Shown here: positions 17,210 through 25,101 of the stretch, in pieces
Numbering within the stretch: the first letter of the stretch is position 1
Layout: every line of letters starts with the position of its first letter
Assembly: GCA_002238965.1 (NCBI GenBank)
Contig: MPNJ01000001.1
Location: 62,001 to 126,000, forward strand
Direction: 5' to 3'
DNA: 64,000 nucleotides
From: Nitrospinae bacterium bin107
GTDB taxonomy: Bacteria > UBA8248
Notes under the pieces: model-generated
Database searches by the model: none
What the model saw: the letters and a program-made list of their open reading frames with translations, nothing else
Told to the model about the DNA's origin: nothing
Translations under genes and position numbers: made by a program

Positions 17210-18624
17210 CAGATTTCGAGTCCTTCAATGACGCGCTCCATCCTCATCGAACGCGATCCCTTCACCAATACCCAATCGCCGGAGAGGAGCATTTCGCCCA
17301 GCGAGGCTGCGGCCTGCTCCGGCGAGTCGAAATTCATGATACGGGCGCCATCCATGCCTGCCCGGCGCGCGCCATCGGATGCGAACCTCATCAGCGGCCC
17401 CACGCCCACGAACAGGTCCACACCGCAAGAAACCACTTTTCGGCCTACCTCGCGGTGAGCGCTCTCGGCTGTCAGCCCCAGTTCCGCCATATCTCCGAGA
17501 ACCGATATGAGCCGCCCATCGCCCCTGAGAGCGCTTGCGGTCTCCAGCGCCTGGGATACAGACTCGGGATTCGCGTTGTAGGAATCATCCAGCAGTTGAA
17601 CGCCACCGCGTCCGGGTATCTCGCGCGCCTGCAACCGCATCTTCGGAAGAACAGCCCGCGACAGCCCGTCGGCCACTTCGTCCAGGCCGACGTCCATCGC
17701 TGATGCGCAAGCCGCGGCGGCCAAAGCATTCAATACGTTATGACGACCCAGCGCCTGGAGCCGAACCTCGCTCTCGCCATCGGGGCCGCGGAGCGCAAAG
17801 CGCGCGCCCTCGGGGTCGATGCGAATCTCATCCGCCCAGAAGTCGCTTTGCGGCGAAAAACCGAAGCGAACCACCCGTCCGCCCGTCGCCTCGTGCCTCC
17901 CGGCCAGGACGCGGCTGTGGGAATCCTCGTTCGAGAGCACGGCAACGTCGCCCGGGGGTATCGTTTCCAGAATCTCGCCCTTCGCATCGCGCACCGCCTC
18001 CACGCTGCCGAGACCCTCGATGTGCGCAGGCCCGACGTTCGTGATGACGGCGACTTGCGGCCGGGCGATTTCGGCGAGCCTTCTGATTTCACCGGGCTCG
18101 CTCATCCCCATCTCGAAGACGGCGTTTTCGTGCTCCTCTCCCAGGCGGAGCACCTGATGGGGGAGACCCACCAGGTTGTTCAGGTTCCCCTCGCTCTTGC
18201 ACGTCTCGCCTCTGGCGGAGAGTACGGCTGCTATCATCTCCTTCGTCGTCGTCTTTCCGTTGCTGCCCGTTACTCCCGCCACGGGAATCTCGAAGCGGCT
18301 CCGGTGGGCGTGCGCCAGATCGCCCAGGGCCTGCAGCGTGTCCGCCACCTCGACGACGAAACTCGCACCTCCACCGGGAACGTCCGCGCCTTTTTCCACG
18401 ACGAGGCCGGCCGCTTTTTTCTCCATCGCCTGGGCCAGAAAATCCGCTCCATCGAAGTTGGGACCCTTGAGCGCGATGAAAAGCTCGCCCGCTTCGAGCG
18501 TGCGCGTATCCGTGCTCGCACCTGCGGACTGGGCCGAGCCGTCTCCTCGAAGGAGACGCCCCTTCACAGCCGCCGTAATTTCATTCGCGCTGAATACAGC
18601 CGCCATCGATTCCGCCCCTATCAT
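17209..18624 (-). CDS. murF: UDP-N-acetylmuramoyl-tripeptide-D-alanyl-D-alanine ligase
   Basis: Mur ligase that adds D-Ala-D-Ala, completing the pentapeptide. It has the N-terminal STDTRTLEAGELFIALKG, ATP loop GVTGSNGKTTTKEMIAAVLS, EMGMSEPGEIRRLAEIARP, TNVGPAHIEGLGSVEAVRDA and LLDDSYNANPESVSQALE. The ATG at 18624 overlaps the murE stop (ATGA). Length is 471 aa. No ddl is nearby to supply the D-Ala-D-Ala dipeptide, so ddl must lie elsewhere. Confidence 0.97.
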   Translation of the reverse strand: MIGAESMAAVFSANEITAAVKGRLLRGDGSAQSAGASTDTRTLEAGELFIALKGPNFDGADFLAQAMEKKAAGLVVEKGADVPGGGASFVVEVADTLQALGDLAHAHRSRFEIPVAGVTGSNGKTTTKEMIAAVLSARGETCKSEGNLNNLVGLPHQVLRLGEEHENAVFEMGMSEPGEIRRLAEIARPQVAVITNVGPAHIEGLGSVEAVRDAKGEILETIPPGDVAVLSNEDSHSRVLAGRHEATGGRVVRFGFSPQSDFWADEIRIDPEGARFALRGPDGESEVRLQALGRHNVLNALAAAACASAMDVGLDEVADGLSRAVLPKMRLQAREIPGRGGVQLLDDSYNANPESVSQALETASALRGDGRLISVLGDMAELGLTAESAHREVGRKVVSCGVDLFVGVGPLMRFASDGARRAGMDGARIMNFDSPEQAAASLGEMLLSGDWVLVKGSRSMRMERVIEGLEI

Positions 18625-20111
18625 TTCTCGTATCCCGCGAGGCGCAGCGCCGTGCGGGCCTCTTCGCGATCGTCGAACGCGGTACGCTCGGTTCCCAGAA
18701 TCTGATACGTCTCGTGCCCCTTGCCCGCGATAACCACGGCGTCACCTTCGCGCGCTTCTGCGACGATGGCGCGAATCGCCTCGCGCCTGTCCAGAATGCT
18801 GCGCCGGCGCCCATCGCTCCCAGGCACGAGAGCGGCGCCGGATTCGACTTCTCTCAGAATCGACGCAGGGTCTTCCGTGCGCGGATTGTCGGACGTCATC
18901 ACCACGTAGTCGCTCGCTCGCAGGGCGGCGGCGGCCATGAGGGGACGCTTTTCCCTGTCCCTGTCGCCCCCGCATCCCATGAGGGTGAGAACTCTTCCCT
19001 CGGTGATGGGCCGGGCGAACTCCAGCACGCGGGCGAGAGCATCTTCGGTGTGCGCGTAATCCACCACCACCAGGAAGGGTTGCCCCATATCGACCTTTTC
19101 AAAGCGCCCGGGTATGTTTTCCAGAGATGCGACCCCCACCGCCACTTCTTCGGGCGTCAAGCCTTGCGAGAGGCACGCCGCCGATGCGGCCAGGATGTTG
19201 CTCAGGTTATGGCTGCCGATAAGCGCCGTTTCGACCCTGACCCTTCCGGCCGGCGTGAGCATCTGGAAACTCATGCCCGCAGGGGAACTCGAAAGGCTCT
19301 CGACGCCAAGGTCCGCCCCGGCGTCCAGGGCGTACGTCCAGACTTTTCCCCTCGCCTCCGCCGCGATTTTTCTTCCGTAGGCGTCATCGGCGTTGACGAT
19401 GGAATTGGCGGGCGCAAACTCTTCGAACAGCCTTGATTTCGCCTGAAAGTAAGACTCCATGTCGCCATGAAAATCGAGATGGTCCTGGGTAAGATTCGTG
19501 AATACCGCCGCTTGAAATTCACAGCCGATCAGCCTGCCCAGGGCAAGTCCGTGGCTCGACACTTCCATCACGGCATGGGAAGCGCCGGCGTTCGCCATGC
19601 GGCGCAGATACCGCTGAAGGTCGGGGCCTTCCGAGGTCGTCCGCGGTTCCTCGAACACTTCATCACCCACGCGGTAATGAATCGTTCCCATCAATCCGGT
19701 GCGCCTGCCCGAGGAGCGGAGAACCGCGTCGATGAGAAACGCCGTGGTCGTCTTTCCGTTCGTGCCCGTGACGCCGATGAGCGCCAATTCTCCCGAGGGA
19801 TGCCCATGGAACGCGTCGCCGATGCGGGACAAAGCCTCGCGGCCGGAACGCGCGATGAATTGAGGCACCTCGGGGGAAACACCTTCGATTTTTCTCTCCA
19901 CGACGAGGGCGACAGCGCCCCGGGCGAGCGCGTCTTTGGCGAAATCGTGCCCGTCGGCCTGAAAACCAGCGACCGCAACGAAGACGTCCCCCGCCTGCAC
20001 GAGGCGTGAGTCGTAGGCCACGCCGGTGATTCGGGCGGAAAAATCTCCGCCGGCCTTCGCGCCGGTTACGGCCTGCGTCAATTCCTCGAATGAGGCGTTT
20101 TTCTCACTCAC
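18621..20111 (-). CDS. murE: UDP-N-acetylmuramoyl-tripeptide synthetase (meso-diaminopimelate-adding)
   Basis: Mur ligase adding the third stem residue. ATP loop GVTGTNGKTTTAFLIDAVL is at about residues 113-131. SSHGLALGRLIGCEFQAAVF and TNLTQDHLDFHGDMESYF follow. The DNPR motif in VMTSDNPRTEDPASIL indicates meso-diaminopimelate specificity, so the organism has mDAP peptidoglycan. The chosen start is a GTG at 20111 (SEKNASFEELT) with GGAG eight bases upstream. An ATG at 20144 would overlap ftsI and lacks a ribosome-binding site. Length is 496 aa. Confidence 0.95.
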   Translation of the reverse strand: MSEKNASFEELTQAVTGAKAGGDFSARITGVAYDSRLVQAGDVFVAVAGFQADGHDFAKDALARGAVALVVERKIEGVSPEVPQFIARSGREALSRIGDAFHGHPSGELALIGVTGTNGKTTTAFLIDAVLRSSGRRTGLMGTIHYRVGDEVFEEPRTTSEGPDLQRYLRRMANAGASHAVMEVSSHGLALGRLIGCEFQAAVFTNLTQDHLDFHGDMESYFQAKSRLFEEFAPANSIVNADDAYGRKIAAEARGKVWTYALDAGADLGVESLSSSPAGMSFQMLTPAGRVRVETALIGSHNLSNILAASAACLSQGLTPEEVAVGVASLENIPGRFEKVDMGQPFLVVVDYAHTEDALARVLEFARPITEGRVLTLMGCGGDRDREKRPLMAAAALRASDYVVMTSDNPRTEDPASILREVESGAALVPGSDGRRRSILDRREAIRAIVAEAREGDAVVIAGKGHETYQILGTERTAFDDREEARTALRLAGYEK

Positions 20112-20125
20112 GACCACTGCTCCGT

Positions 20126-21979
20126 TCAACGCACCGCATCCCATGAAGCCGACTGCCCGCGATCGCCATGCAGATATCGGCGCACCTGTATTGCAGCATC
20201 CAGGATCTTCTCGCCCATCGTTTGATTCCCGTTCTCCAGGTTGGCGCGAACGCGGACCCGGGGACGCGAATCCGCCACCTGCAGGACCCTGGCTCCCTTC
20301 GGGGGCACACGCATGTAGCGCAGCGCCTGCCAGGCGATACGCCGCCAAACCGGCGCCGCAACAGTCCCCCCCCATGCGCCTCCGGGCGCTTTTCCCTCAT
20401 CGAAAATGACGATTAGGGCGAAACGGGGGTTTTCGTAGGGAGCGAAACCCACGAACGACATAATGAATTTCGATCTGTTGTAACCCCTTTGGCCCGGGAG
20501 AACCTTCTGCGCCGTGCCCGTTTTCCCCGCGGCTCCATAGCCTGGAATTTCAGCCTTCCTCCCCGTACCCTCGGCCACGACCTTCCTCATCAAAGCGCCC
20601 AGACGATTCGCAACGGGGCGAGAGAGGACGTGCCTGTACTCCGGCCTTCGGGTCGGGAGCGTTCTCTTGCCGTCGCGTTCGATGGATTCATGAAGAATGG
20701 GCCTGGGCATCAGGCCGCCATTCGCTACCGCAGCCACGGCCATCACCATCTGAAGCGGGGTGACGCCTACCTCCTGGCCGATGGCTACCGCCGCCAACGA
20801 GGTTTTCGACCATTTCCTGGGCGCACGGAGTACGCCCCGGGCTTCCCCGGGAAAACTGATCCCCGTCTTGCGTCCAAAACCGAACCGGTGCGCCATGAAA
20901 TAGAGCTGGTGTTTGCCGATATCCCTCGCCATCTTGAAAGCGCCGATGTTCGATGATTTCATGATCACCTCTTCGGCGGTGAGCCAGCCGTATTTCTTGT
21001 GATCGCGGAGGGTGTAACGCCCCCCTCCAAACCGGTAGGAACCGTTTTCGGCAAAATATTTTTTCGTGAGCGCCTCGCCTGCGTCCAGATAGGCCGCCGC
21101 CGTGACAATCTTGAACGTCGAGCCGGGCTCGTAGAACTCCTGGATGGCGGGCTCTTTCCAAAGGGATGCGCCGTAATGTTTATATGTATTGGGATTAAAG
21201 CCCGGCACGGACGCCAGGGCCAGAATTCTGCCGCTGCGGGGCTCGACCATCACCCCGATGGCGCGCCGCGCGCCCACGCGGCGGACCTGGGCGCTCAGCT
21301 CTTTTTCGACGATGTACTGAAGCACTTCATCGATGGTGAGGCGAACGTCCGCACCCGGTCGCGGGGCTACGAGAACCCTTGATTCGGGATGAACCGACCT
21401 GCCCTTCGCGTCGCGCTGGATGCGAATGCGCCCTTCACGACCGCCCATGTACTCCTGATAGGATTGCTCTACGCCGTACATGCCCGCATCATCAACGCCG
21501 ACGAAGCCGACCAGAGACGATGCGAGTTCACGCTTGGGATAAAAACGCCTGCTTTCGTTTACAAAGCCCAGGCCGTCGATCCCCAATTTTTCAATTTTTC
21601 CCTGCTGATCGGGATTGATCTTCCGCTTGAGCCAGACATAGCTTCGGCGGCCATTCAATTTTTCAAAATAATCTTCCGCCGAGCCGCCCAGGATTTCCTT
21701 GAGCGCCAGCGAAGTGTTCCTGGGATCGGCCACCACCCTGGCGTTGGCGAAAAGAGAGGGCGCATTGATGCTCACCGCCAGAGGCCGGCCCCTTGTGTCC
21801 ACGACGTCTCCACGCCTGGGACGCACTACGAGCGTACGGCGCAACTGGCGCTCCGCATAGGCTACGAGGTGGTCACGATCGCGGATCTGGATGATGAAGA
21901 GCTTGACGCCCAACATGCAAAATCCAAACGCCACCAATGAGCCGCAAATTATCAAGCGACGAGAAAAGCCCTGCTTCAT
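20126..21979 (-). CDS. ftsI: class B penicillin-binding protein, septal transpeptidase FtsI/PBP3
   Basis: Division-specific D,D-transpeptidase that cross-links septal peptidoglycan with FtsW. It has one N-terminal membrane anchor (about residues 9-31), then the PBP dimerisation domain with RPRRGDVVDTRGRPLAVSI. The transpeptidase domain carries SxxK in GSTFK (S287/K290), SSN at 342-344 and KTG in AAGKTGTAQK (486-488). All three catalytic motifs are intact. No PASTA repeats are present. The C-terminal ~45 residues are variable. Length is 617 aa. Confidence 0.96.
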   Translation of the reverse strand: MKQGFSRRLIICGSLVAFGFCMLGVKLFIIQIRDRDHLVAYAERQLRRTLVVRPRRGDVVDTRGRPLAVSINAPSLFANARVVADPRNTSLALKEILGGSAEDYFEKLNGRRSYVWLKRKINPDQQGKIEKLGIDGLGFVNESRRFYPKRELASSLVGFVGVDDAGMYGVEQSYQEYMGGREGRIRIQRDAKGRSVHPESRVLVAPRPGADVRLTIDEVLQYIVEKELSAQVRRVGARRAIGVMVEPRSGRILALASVPGFNPNTYKHYGASLWKEPAIQEFYEPGSTFKIVTAAAYLDAGEALTKKYFAENGSYRFGGGRYTLRDHKKYGWLTAEEVIMKSSNIGAFKMARDIGKHQLYFMAHRFGFGRKTGISFPGEARGVLRAPRKWSKTSLAAVAIGQEVGVTPLQMVMAVAAVANGGLMPRPILHESIERDGKRTLPTRRPEYRHVLSRPVANRLGALMRKVVAEGTGRKAEIPGYGAAGKTGTAQKVLPGQRGYNRSKFIMSFVGFAPYENPRFALIVIFDEGKAPGGAWGGTVAAPVWRRIAWQALRYMRVPPKGARVLQVADSRPRVRVRANLENGNQTMGEKILDAAIQVRRYLHGDRGQSASWDAVR

Positions 21980-22018
21980 GGGCCAACCTGCTATGGGCGG
22001 GAGGAAGAAGGTATGGTG

Positions 22019-22381
22019 TTACTCTACACTTCTAGGCCCTACTTTTACATACACTATTTGTCCGGGTTCTGGAAAAACCATTTCCAGTTTTTTTCGCGCA
22101 ATCGACTCGATGCGATCCAACTGCCGAAGCGCGGCCACTTCTATTCGCAGGACGCGCCTGTCCTGCAAGAGCTTCCCCCTTTGACGCTCCAGGTGCGCCA
22201 GGCGATACCCGATCTTCACCATCTCCAGGTGCGGCCACACCAAAGCGGCGGCGCTGCATGCAATGAAAGTAATGCACAGACCCGCCTTTAGGAGCGAAAC
22301 GCGTGAACCGGTTGACGCCTTGCCGAAAAAACGCGCCCCGATTCTCTCTCGCCATCCGCTGCGGGTTTTCGAGCGTCTCAT
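22019..22381 (-). CDS. ftsL: FtsL-like cell division protein
   Basis: Short bitopic protein of the FtsQLB divisome complex. A strongly basic cytoplasmic N terminus of about 30 residues precedes a transmembrane helix (LLKAGLCITFIACSAAALVW). A leucine-zipper-like coiled coil (RLAHLERQRGKLLQDRRVL) and a short C-terminal segment follow. Sequence conservation in the family is weak. The assignment rests on length (120 aa), topology and position between rsmH and ftsI. The ATG at 22381 overlaps the rsmH stop. Confidence 0.85.
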   Translation of the reverse strand: MRRSKTRSGWRERIGARFFGKASTGSRVSLLKAGLCITFIACSAAALVWPHLEMVKIGYRLAHLERQRGKLLQDRRVLRIEVAALRQLDRIESIARKKLEMVFPEPGQIVYVKVGPRSVE

Positions 22382-23307
22382 CCTCCAAGCTCTCCGAGGC
22401 GCCGGGCAGCACGCAATTTCGCGCTGCGGCTGCGCGGGTTTTCCCTCACTTCCGACTCATCGGGTCGAACAACCTTGCGCGTCAGGACTTCGAGGGTCGG
22501 CGCCTCACCACCGGAGAGTTCACGAAAGAGATACTTGACGATTCGGTCTTCAAGCGAATGGAAGCTGATGACGACGATTCGCCCGCCCGGGCGCAGCAGG
22601 TCCACCGCATCGCGCAGGGAATCCTCGAGCGTCTCCAACTCACGATTCACTGCGATCCGCAGCGCCTGGAACGTCCGGGTCGCGGGGTGAATGCGCCAAC
22701 TCCTCCCGCGGCGGCCGCTCCTCCTGGCCGCGACCGAGGCGATGAGCGATGCGAGTTCATCGCAACGCTTCACGCCTCCACCCGCACCCGCGCGCGCCCG
22801 TCCGATGGCGCGCGCGATGGCGCGGGAGTGGCGTTCTTCCCCGTATTGATAGATGAGATCGGCGAGTTCTTCTTCCGGCAATTGCTCGAGCAAGTCGGCC
22901 GCGGTCGGCCCCTGCGTCTGGTCCATTCGCATGTCCAGCGGCTCGGGCGCGTTCATGCGGAACCCGCGGCCGGGCGTGTCGAGCTGCATCGAGGAAAGGC
23001 CGAGGTCGAACAAAACACCGTCGACCGACTCATACCCCTCGGCTCTCACGATGCGCTTCATTTCGCCATGATGCGCATGATGAATTCTGGCGGCGGACCC
23101 GTAGTTCGACAGCCGCTTCCTGCAGATTTCGACAGCATCCCGGTCCCGGTCACAGCCGATCAGCACACCCGATGGCTGAACCGCATCCAAAACCGCGCCG
23201 CTGTGTTCCCCTCCGCCCAAGGTAGTATCTAAGAACACAGCGCCCGGAGATGGCGCCAGGAAGTCCAAGACCTCCTGAACCATGACCGGGACGTGAGATG
23301 CCGTCAT
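22378..23307 (-). CDS. rsmH: 16S rRNA (cytosine1402-N4)-methyltransferase RsmH
   Basis: SAM-dependent methyltransferase for C1402 in the ribosomal P site. The protein starts MTASHVPVMVQEVLDFLAPS, followed by SAM motif VFLDTTLGGGEHSGAVLDAV. VDGVLFDLGLSSMQLDTPGR, ATRTFQALRIAVNRELETLE and IVVISFHSLEDRIVK are all family hallmarks. I chose the ATG at 23307 because homologues begin just before HxPVM, giving 309 aa. A GTG at 23382 with a good GGGGGAG would add 25 unrelated residues and is a possible alternative. Confidence 0.95.
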   Translation of the reverse strand: MTASHVPVMVQEVLDFLAPSPGAVFLDTTLGGGEHSGAVLDAVQPSGVLIGCDRDRDAVEICRKRLSNYGSAARIHHAHHGEMKRIVRAEGYESVDGVLFDLGLSSMQLDTPGRGFRMNAPEPLDMRMDQTQGPTAADLLEQLPEEELADLIYQYGEERHSRAIARAIGRARAGAGGGVKRCDELASLIASVAARRSGRRGRSWRIHPATRTFQALRIAVNRELETLEDSLRDAVDLLRPGGRIVVISFHSLEDRIVKYLFRELSGGEAPTLEVLTRKVVRPDESEVRENPRSRSAKLRAARRLGELGG

Positions 23308-23406
23308 ATCCAAGTTCTCACCGCAAAAGTCGTTCTCTGCGACATATTTGTTTGAAATTGGTTTTTCCAGTGCGGCAAACACCCCCGCTCCCCCTATGAG
23401 CCCGCA

Positions 23407-23856
23407 TCAGAATTCGAATTCGATCAAATCCTCATCTGGAAGTTCATCGGCGACCCCATCGTCCATATCGCCCATTTCCTTATCCCATCTTCCCTTGTCC
23501 CAAATCTCGAGCTTGTTCTCGATTCCCACGATAACGGCTTCTTTCTCGATGGAAGAACTCACGCGCAGCTTGGCGGGCAACAGTATCCTGCCCTGCCGGT
23601 CGAACTCGCACGATTCGGCGCGGCCATAAAGTCTTCTGAGAGTGCGGCGAACTTCTTTGGTGGATGTCGATAGCTCACTGAGTTTCTCGCTGAACCTGCG
23701 CTTCCACTCTTCCACGGGATACGCGAAAATGCAGCCGTCCTTGCCGAGAAGAACGACCTGGTCGCCGTACTTGGCGCTCAGGAATTCCCTGAATCGGGCC
23801 GGAATGCTGACGCGGCCTTTTGCATCGACTGATACCGGATGGGAACTGATAAGCAT
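23407..23856 (-). CDS. mraZ: transcriptional regulator MraZ
   Basis: Ring-forming AbrB-fold DNA-binding protein that represses the dcw operon in studied bacteria. It has two tandem MraZ domains: SVDAKGRVSIPARFREFL (about residues 9-26) and EFDRQGRILLPAKLRVSS (about 87-104), each with the DxxGR...P core. The acidic C-terminal tail from about residue 130 is less conserved. The ATG at 23856 follows GGGAGGTG; the longer upstream frame reads through the promoter and operator and is not coding. Length is 149 aa. It is first in the dcw cluster and likely autoregulated. Confidence 0.96.
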   Translation of the reverse strand: MLISSHPVSVDAKGRVSIPARFREFLSAKYGDQVVLLGKDGCIFAYPVEEWKRRFSEKLSELSTSTKEVRRTLRRLYGRAESCEFDRQGRILLPAKLRVSSSIEKEAVIVGIENKLEIWDKGRWDKEMGDMDDGVADELPDEDLIEFEF

Positions 23857-23868
23857 CCTGCCTGCACC

Positions 23869-23894
23869 TCCCACTTCACCCCATATTCTCCCAC
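23869..23894 (-). promoter_or_regulatory. MraZ operator: three TGGG boxes at exact 10-bp spacing
   Basis: On the minus strand GTGGGAGAAT, ATGGGGTGAA and GTGGGAGGTG follow head to tail. The TGGG cores are at 23890-23893, 23880-23883 and 23870-23873. Direct TGGG repeats one helical turn apart just upstream of mraZ are the known MraZ-binding pattern. They lie immediately downstream of the inferred transcription start, so bound MraZ would block early elongation or initiation. Confidence 0.9.
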
Positions 23895-23905
23895 TTAGGT
23901 TTATC

Positions 23906-23934
23906 CTTATACCCCGGCACAGGATGCCTGTCAA
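23906..23934 (-). promoter_or_regulatory. sigma70-type promoter of the dcw cluster (PmraZ)
   Basis: A consensus -35 TTGACA (23929-23934), a 17-bp spacer and TATAAG (23906-23911) lie on the minus strand about 50 bp upstream of mraZ. Transcription should start near 23899, just before the MraZ boxes. Confidence 0.88.
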
Positions 23935-24012
23935 CAGAAATATTGAAAAAAGCAATAAAAAACAATGATTTCTGCGATAAATAAAGAAGAGATATATCAA
24001 TTATTTTATGGC

Positions 24013-24072
24013 AATTTCAGCTTAATAATATAATGTATAACTTTAATAAATTATATTTAATTAGCTGAAATT
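24013..24072. repeat. interrupted 10-bp inverted repeat in the A+T-rich region upstream of Pmra
   Basis: AATTTCAGCT (24013-24022) and its exact complement AGCTGAAATT (24063-24072) are separated by 40 bp of nearly pure A+T. Arm centres are 50 bp apart, about five helical turns, as in looping or cooperative sites. It lies about 80-140 bp upstream of the -35 box. No function is known. Confidence 0.5.
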
Positions 24073-24092
24073 AATAATATATCTAAATTTAA

Positions 24093-24108
24093 GTGGGGAA
24101 TAGTGGGA
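24093..24108 (+). promoter_or_regulatory. second, inverted pair of MraZ-type TGGG boxes
   Basis: GTGGGGAATAGTGGGAGA on the plus strand has TGGG cores at 24094-24097 and 24104-24107, again exactly 10 bp apart. The first core even shares flanking bases with the promoter-proximal boxes. It faces the opposite way to the mraZ operator, about 200 bp away, and has no plus-strand gene downstream. Confidence 0.5.
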
Positions 24109-24147
24109 GAAATTTATTAAACTAAAAAAGAAGGCAGGGAAAACCTT

Positions 24148-24861
24148 TTACCATGCAGAAAAAAGAACGAGCGTCATGGTCTCGATGATTTCGCACGTTG
24201 CGCCGGGCGCACCACTTACCTCCTTGTCCGATTTACCGATGAGGCGTTTGAAACCCCATGTGACGCATAAGGCCACGATGGCCAGGAAGAGCCCCCAGAA
24301 CCACGCCAGGAGAAAGCTGAGCAGAAAAGACCAGCCCAGCGCGATATGTCCTTCTCGCGGGCTTGACGGTCGAACAAATGCCCGACCGGCGTCCTCAGCT
24401 TCGAGCACGGATGGCGGCGACGCGATAATATAGGCCATCGTCGCACGGGCGAGTATGGGCGAGACCAGGAGCGCGAGGTAGCGCTCATATCCGTGGAGTT
24501 CACTCAAGGCGACGAACTTAAGCAGGAGCGCCCCGATGATGAACAGGACACCCATGGATACCGAAGGCCTTTCTTTCACATGCTTTACAGACCCCAGCGA
24601 TTCCGCGAAATCCGACAACCCGCTCAGGGAATTGCCCCGGGTCAACACAATGAGTGCGGTAATGAGCAGGACGCTGCGCACGGAAACGGAAAAGACGCTC
24701 GCAAGCGCCCAATCCAGAGCGATGAGGACCACTCCGATCAGGAGGCCGACGAAAGGGAAGCGCACGAGAACGCGCGACATGTCGTCCGCCTCCGGTTCGC
24801 AAGGCGCGCCCGGCCAGGGCAAAACCGTCAAATACCTTACGGCCTGCGCCAGCGCCTTCAT
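24148..24861 (-). CDS. CobS-family (adenosylcobinamide-GDP ribazoletransferase-like) membrane protein with degenerate active-site motifs
   Basis: Polytopic membrane protein of 237 aa that aligns by eye with cobalamin synthase CobS. The N terminus AQAVRYLTVLPWPG, then RFPFVGLLIGVVL, a KFVALSELHGYERYLALL segment and six to seven hydrophobic helices match in order. The signature residues do not. The usual GGxHLDGLADTxDG appears as RGNSLSGLSDFAES (about 75-88), the usual DSRxGxxG as PSVSMG (about 99-104), and the C-terminal GGxTGDxLGAxxE as SGAPGATCEIIE (about 215-226). The family homology is clear to me; catalysis as CobS is doubtful. No other cobalamin genes or B12 riboswitch are nearby. The ATG at 24861 has GGGGAGG seven bases upstream. 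Confidence 0.7.
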   Translation of the reverse strand: MKALAQAVRYLTVLPWPGAPCEPEADDMSRVLVRFPFVGLLIGVVLIALDWALASVFSVSVRSVLLITALIVLTRGNSLSGLSDFAESLGSVKHVKERPSVSMGVLFIIGALLLKFVALSELHGYERYLALLVSPILARATMAYIIASPPSVLEAEDAGRAFVRPSSPREGHIALGWSFLLSFLLAWFWGLFLAIVALCVTWGFKRLIGKSDKEVSGAPGATCEIIETMTLVLFSAW

Positions 24862-25021
24862 GGACATCCCTCCCCGCCGTGCGTCTCTTGAGGGTTTTCG
24901 GATTCCAATCCGCTCCCCGTGCCTGAACAGGAAACGACATTTCACCCACAGTCCGCAAACCGCCTCTCCCGACAACTTCAAGGAGCGCGTGCGAATCGCT
25001 TGAGAGAAACTCTGGTTGATG

Positions 25022-25068
25022 AAAAACAAAAGAGAAGGCGGCACTCCCCATCCGGGAGACCGCCTTCT
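25022..25068 (-). terminator. Rho-independent terminator downstream of panB
   Basis: AGAAGGCGG (25033-25041) pairs perfectly with CCGCCTTCT (25060-25068), with a further CTCCC/GGGAG stem inside (44-48 with 54-58). The minus-strand tail is CTTTTGTTTTT. It starts about 33 nt after the panB stop and separates the pan genes from the CobS-like gene. The remaining bases to 24862 show no gene. Confidence 0.85.
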
Positions 25069-25101
25069 GATTAAGGCATCGTATCTACTCGCTGAGAAAA
25101 A

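Noticed and set aside
24862-25021. Cobalamin riboswitch upstream of the CobS-like gene
   Set aside because: I could not find the B12-box core or a plausible multi-branched fold; only the panB terminator is evident.
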